Source of the DNA: Amphimedon queenslandica
Taxonomy: Eukaryota > Porifera > Demospongiae > Haplosclerida > Niphatidae
Direction: 5' to 3'
Assembly: GCF_000090795.2 (NCBI RefSeq)
Contig: NW_003546504.1
Coordinates: 74,166-138,165 of the forward strand
DNA length: 64,000 nucleotides
Made by a program: the position numbers and the translations under genes. This document shows, one piece after another, positions 61,350 through 64,000 of this stretch. Position 1 is the stretch's first letter; each line of letters begins with the position of its first letter. A model generated the notes under the pieces. It had not been told where the DNA came from. It made no database searches and saw only the letters and a program-made list of their open reading frames with translations.

Positions 61350-62218
61350 TTATGCAGTCTCTAATTCCATTCCTGAGAATCCAAAGGCACTATCACCTTG
61401 AATATACAATAAACTGGAGTCTGTAAAAAAACAGAATAATAATCAATACAGTATACAATTTAAGTTGAATGTACGCATTTCAGAAAACAAGCTCATGTAT
61501 TTACTTGTTCTTTAAATTTGTTTAAACTCATAGTATATAGAGCAGCTGCTATGGCAAACCAAGTACCAGTACCCATAGTACCTGCATCTAACCTAAATGG
61601 AAATAAGATAGGAATATAATATACATGTTTCAAACCAATTAAGATGTCTTAGCATGCATGTACATGTACATGTACATGCATCAATTGTACAGTATAACTA
61701 AGTTTAATGAATTGCTAAAACTTATAGCAATCAGCAGTTTTTAATTCGGCAAATTTGTGTGCCATGGCTACCAAAATTGTTTAAGTTCAACAGCTCCAAA
61801 AATGCTAACTACACAGTGCCAGAATTCCTCATTATTGGCTTCACCTAATGCAGAAATTTTTAATATCTCACATCACATGTACTTGTACTATAGTCACTGG
61901 TGGTTTTAAGGGGTGCCAAAAGGGCACAGGCCCACCCTGTAACAATATTCTAATTGCTAATTCAAGTGATATTATTTTTTAATGCAAGCCTTTCTTGACT
62001 GCTACATTATAGCATCCTTTATTGTTGACACTATAAAACAACTTGAACTGAACCAATGTTTGTACTATTGCGTCATTTGTGTGATGTACATGTATTCATG
62101 ATTACCTGTGTCTTGGGTAGAATGTTTTAACAACAGTCCGAGCAACAGTCCTACCAATGTCCATTGCATTAGCTCCTTCATTCACTACAATAGCACCACG
62201 TGGTATGTAATCTGTTAT
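61350..62218 (-). pseudogene. fragment of 2-hydroxyacyl-CoA lyase (HACL1)
   Basis: Three exon-like blocks match the TPP-binding half of HACL1. 62106-62218 encodes IVVNEGANAMDIGRTVARTV ... FYPRHR. 61505-61592 encodes RLDAGTMGTGTWFAIAAALY. 61350-61420 contains LLYIQGDSAFGFSGMELETA then a stop. The first junction is in frame (RH-R-LDAG). The second is not: block 2 ends in phase 0, but the HACL1 frame of block 3 needs one extra base. The last block stops where the enzyme should continue, and there is no trace of the N-terminal 300-400 residues upstream, where a purine-rich tract lies instead. HACL1 normally cleaves 2-hydroxyacyl-CoA in peroxisomal alpha-oxidation. The fragment is very likely non-functional. 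Confidence 0.75.
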
Positions 62219-62221
62219 CTG

Positions 62222-62460
62222 AGAGAAAAAGAGAAGGATTGAAATTTGAGGGATACCGGAGACAGGGAAGAAAAGGGGAACAGAGAGGAAGACAAAATTA
62301 AAGGCTAGAGAAAAAGAATTTAGAATATGAGATGGAGAGGGAAGAGAAAGAGAGGGAAAATGAGGGAGCGGTGAGAAAGAAAGAGAAAGAGGTGTGAGAG
62401 GAGCTAGAAGACATTGAAAGAAGGAAAGAGACAGAATTATGAGATAAAGGGAAATATTTT
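62222..62460. repeat. purine-rich low-complexity tract
   Basis: A long run of GA-rich sequence (GAGAGAAAAAGAGAAGG, AGAGAAAGAGAGGGAAAA and the like) sits directly upstream of the HACL1 fragment, where its missing exons would be expected. Confidence 0.6.
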
Positions 62461-62750
62461 TTCCAATAAAAGACTAAAAGTTCATGGGTGTGTGGAACTA
62501 GCTAGCAATAATTTTATTAGACTAGCAATAATGTAAGCAACAATTATTGTTCTATGATTTATGGTGGCATAGATATTAGAGTTGGTGGGAGCATAGATAT
62601 TAGAGTAAATATCATTTACTTCATCTATGGTGGGAGAGGGTAAACGAGACCGGCCCTTTTATTTAGAATTTTGAATTTTCTGTGCTCTGCTTTGCTGAGG
62701 CTTTTACTTCTCTCTTTTGCCTTGTATACAATACTTAAACTAACTGGTTA

Positions 62751-63441
62751 ATGGCTTCAAAACCATCACATTTCCCATTAGGTGAGTCAGCTGATTATTG
62801 ATAAAGCACTAATATTTTCGTCGTGTACAGACATTAGTAAGTTAAAGTTTGTTTTACAAGTCTTGAAGCATTACAAATTCCCTGATGCAAGATGGTTTGA
62901 ATTTGGATTGAATCTTGGTCTACTTCATCCTACACTGGAAGCTATTGAGTCAGCTCATAGAGGCAATCCTTCACGCTGCCTGATGGAGTGTTTAACCAAG
63001 TGGTTGACTAAAGCTGATGATAATGTCACCACTGTTGGTCCTATTATCTGGAAGACACTGGCTAATGCTCTTAGAGAAATGGATGTAAAATCTATTGGCA
63101 TTGATATTTGCAAAACAAGTAATAATGTTATTATCGTTGCACTTTGTTTATATTTTTATTAGTGGCAGATCCTGTTAGTGAGATATTACAGTGTTATATT
63201 GGTAGACTAGCTCAAGTTGTTCTTACTGAGGAATCAGTTGATCTCTTACATACAGAGGGATTGATATTTAAGGATACATTAGCAGAAGTGAAGAGTTGTG
63301 GTTATTCATTGGTAGGAGATCCAATGTTACTAATATTAAGTGCTGTAGCTGAAAATCATAACAATTTATGTACTCTGACAAGCATTCTAATAAAATCAAA
63401 TGAAGCAGTGTCTTTAGCTAGTGATATAATAATGAAATATG
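62751..63441 (+). CDS. death-domain protein, 5' part
   Basis: The ATG at 62751 (MASKPSHFPL) is followed by a 49-nt intron (62782-62830). Exon 2 (62831-63118) and exon 3 (from 63163, probably to a donor at 63442, GTAATTC) continue in frame. Residues about 11-105 look like a death domain: DARWFEFGLNLGLLHPTLEA, SRCLMECLTKWLTKAD, then IWKTLANALREM and GIDI. The next part (EILQCYIGRLAQVVLTEESV ... LASDIIMKYG) is an all-helical region I cannot name. Death domains mediate assembly of signalling complexes in apoptosis and innate immunity, and sponges have many death-domain receptors including NLRs; membership of that group is only a guess. An LTR element begins 174 bp after the proposed donor, so the rest of the gene may lie beyond it or be lost. 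Confidence 0.65.
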
Positions 63442-63614
63442 GTAATTCTATGTATACACTTTACTTTAGTCTGGCTTGCCAGACTAACTTTACTTATTTA
63501 CATTCTAATACAATAGGAAAGTTATTTCCTTCAGCAGTAACAGTGAGTGATACCGTCTTGTCAACAAGCAAGTGCTTCAACAGCTTCAAGTAATAATAAT
63601 AACATATATTCACT

Positions 63615-63883
63615 TGTAAGAAGTTGTTTCTAGATGGATCCGGAACTCTCTGTGTACTATTGTAATTATATATTATGTGTTTATTCAAGTATATTCTAGA
63701 ACAATCATGTAAAGTATTCTTGTATGTTATAGAACCTTCTGGACATTTATAATATCTATATAAGTGTGTTGTTAGTTAGTTGTGAGTTAGTTTTGTTTTT
63801 GTTAGTTGGTTTTGGAGCTCAGTTGAGTCTCGTGTTGATTAAGAATAAAGTTTGGTTAACAGATAGTTGGAGCGTCTGTTACA
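63615..63883 (+). mobile_element. 5' LTR of an LTR retrotransposon
   Basis: The proposed LTR of 269 bp begins TGTAAGAAG and ends CTGTTACA, so TGTAA/TTACA are inverted edges. It contains a TATA-like CTATATAAG near 63755 and a polyadenylation signal AATAAA at 63844-63849, in the order expected of an LTR. The primer binding site lies 5 bp downstream. The element continues past the window, so its internal genes cannot be judged. The exact left edge is inferred from the terminal pentamer. Confidence 0.75.
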
Positions 63884-63888
63884 TTTTT

Positions 63889-63905
63889 TGGTGGCAGCGG
63901 TGGGA
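63889..63905 (+). other. primer binding site complementary to tRNA-Leu
   Basis: TGGTGGCAGCGGTGGGA starts with TGG, the complement of a tRNA 3' CCA, and its complement TCCCACCGCTGCCACCA matches the 3' end of animal tRNA-Leu (AAG type) as I recall it. The position just after the LTR supports reverse-transcription priming. Confidence 0.75.
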
Positions 63906-64000
63906 TAGTTCTCAAACGGTTGTAGAGGAAAGACCCACTATTGTATCTCTGCAAGAGAGAGAGACTAAAGTTTATAGTGTCTGGTGTGACTGTTTATGTC

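Overview
The window looks like nuclear DNA of a demosponge, close to Amphimedon queenslandica. It is AT-rich and tightly packed with intron-containing animal genes. Many introns are only 40-60 bp, and non-coding DNA is saturated with the palindromic word TACATG/CATGTA. The species call is inference; the animal gene content is seen directly through splice-consistent homologous exons.

Layout. 1-183: last exon of a + strand membrane protein. 383-1847 (-): GILT-type lysosomal thiol reductase, head-to-head across 194 bp with 2042-5924 (+), a GTP-dependent PEPCK with a mitochondrial-type leader. 5925-7587: intergenic, with a foldback element. 7588-32124 (-): a giant RNF213-like AAA+ E3 ligase whose C-terminus carries two SAM-like domains and a RING-H2 finger. 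It is head-to-head across 346 bp with 32471-40675 (+), a PX/SAM/CCHC protein of the ZCCHC14/ZCCHC2 family. 41186-44826 (+): ZFAND1. 45449-46811 (+): sphingolipid delta4-desaturase. 47365-55874 (+): complete eIF6, with an antisense secreted three-trefoil gene (52621-53737) nested in its fifth intron. 58076-59862: duplicated block holding a second trefoil gene and decayed copies of eIF6 exons 6 and 7. 61350-62218 (-): broken fragment of 2-hydroxyacyl-CoA lyase. 62751 to about 63441 (+): start of a death-domain gene, followed by the 5' end of an LTR retrotransposon (LTR plus tRNA-Leu-type primer binding site) that runs off the window.

The genes are mostly independent housekeeping or immune-type loci rather than a pathway. 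Several could act in innate defence (GILT, RNF213-like, death-domain protein, trefoil proteins), but that grouping is inference. Mobile DNA is mainly short non-autonomous foldback elements: a TA-flanked family ending in CCGTATAG, a hAT-like element with a perfect 8-bp target duplication, a family ending in CAGGGGCGTA, and a 261-bp foldback in a GILT intron. The most unusual items are the SAM-SAM-RING tail on an RNF213 homologue that lacks a recognisable internal RING or RZ finger, and the trefoil/eIF6 segmental duplication in which only one copy has a long Ser-Pro/Ser-Arg repeat tail.
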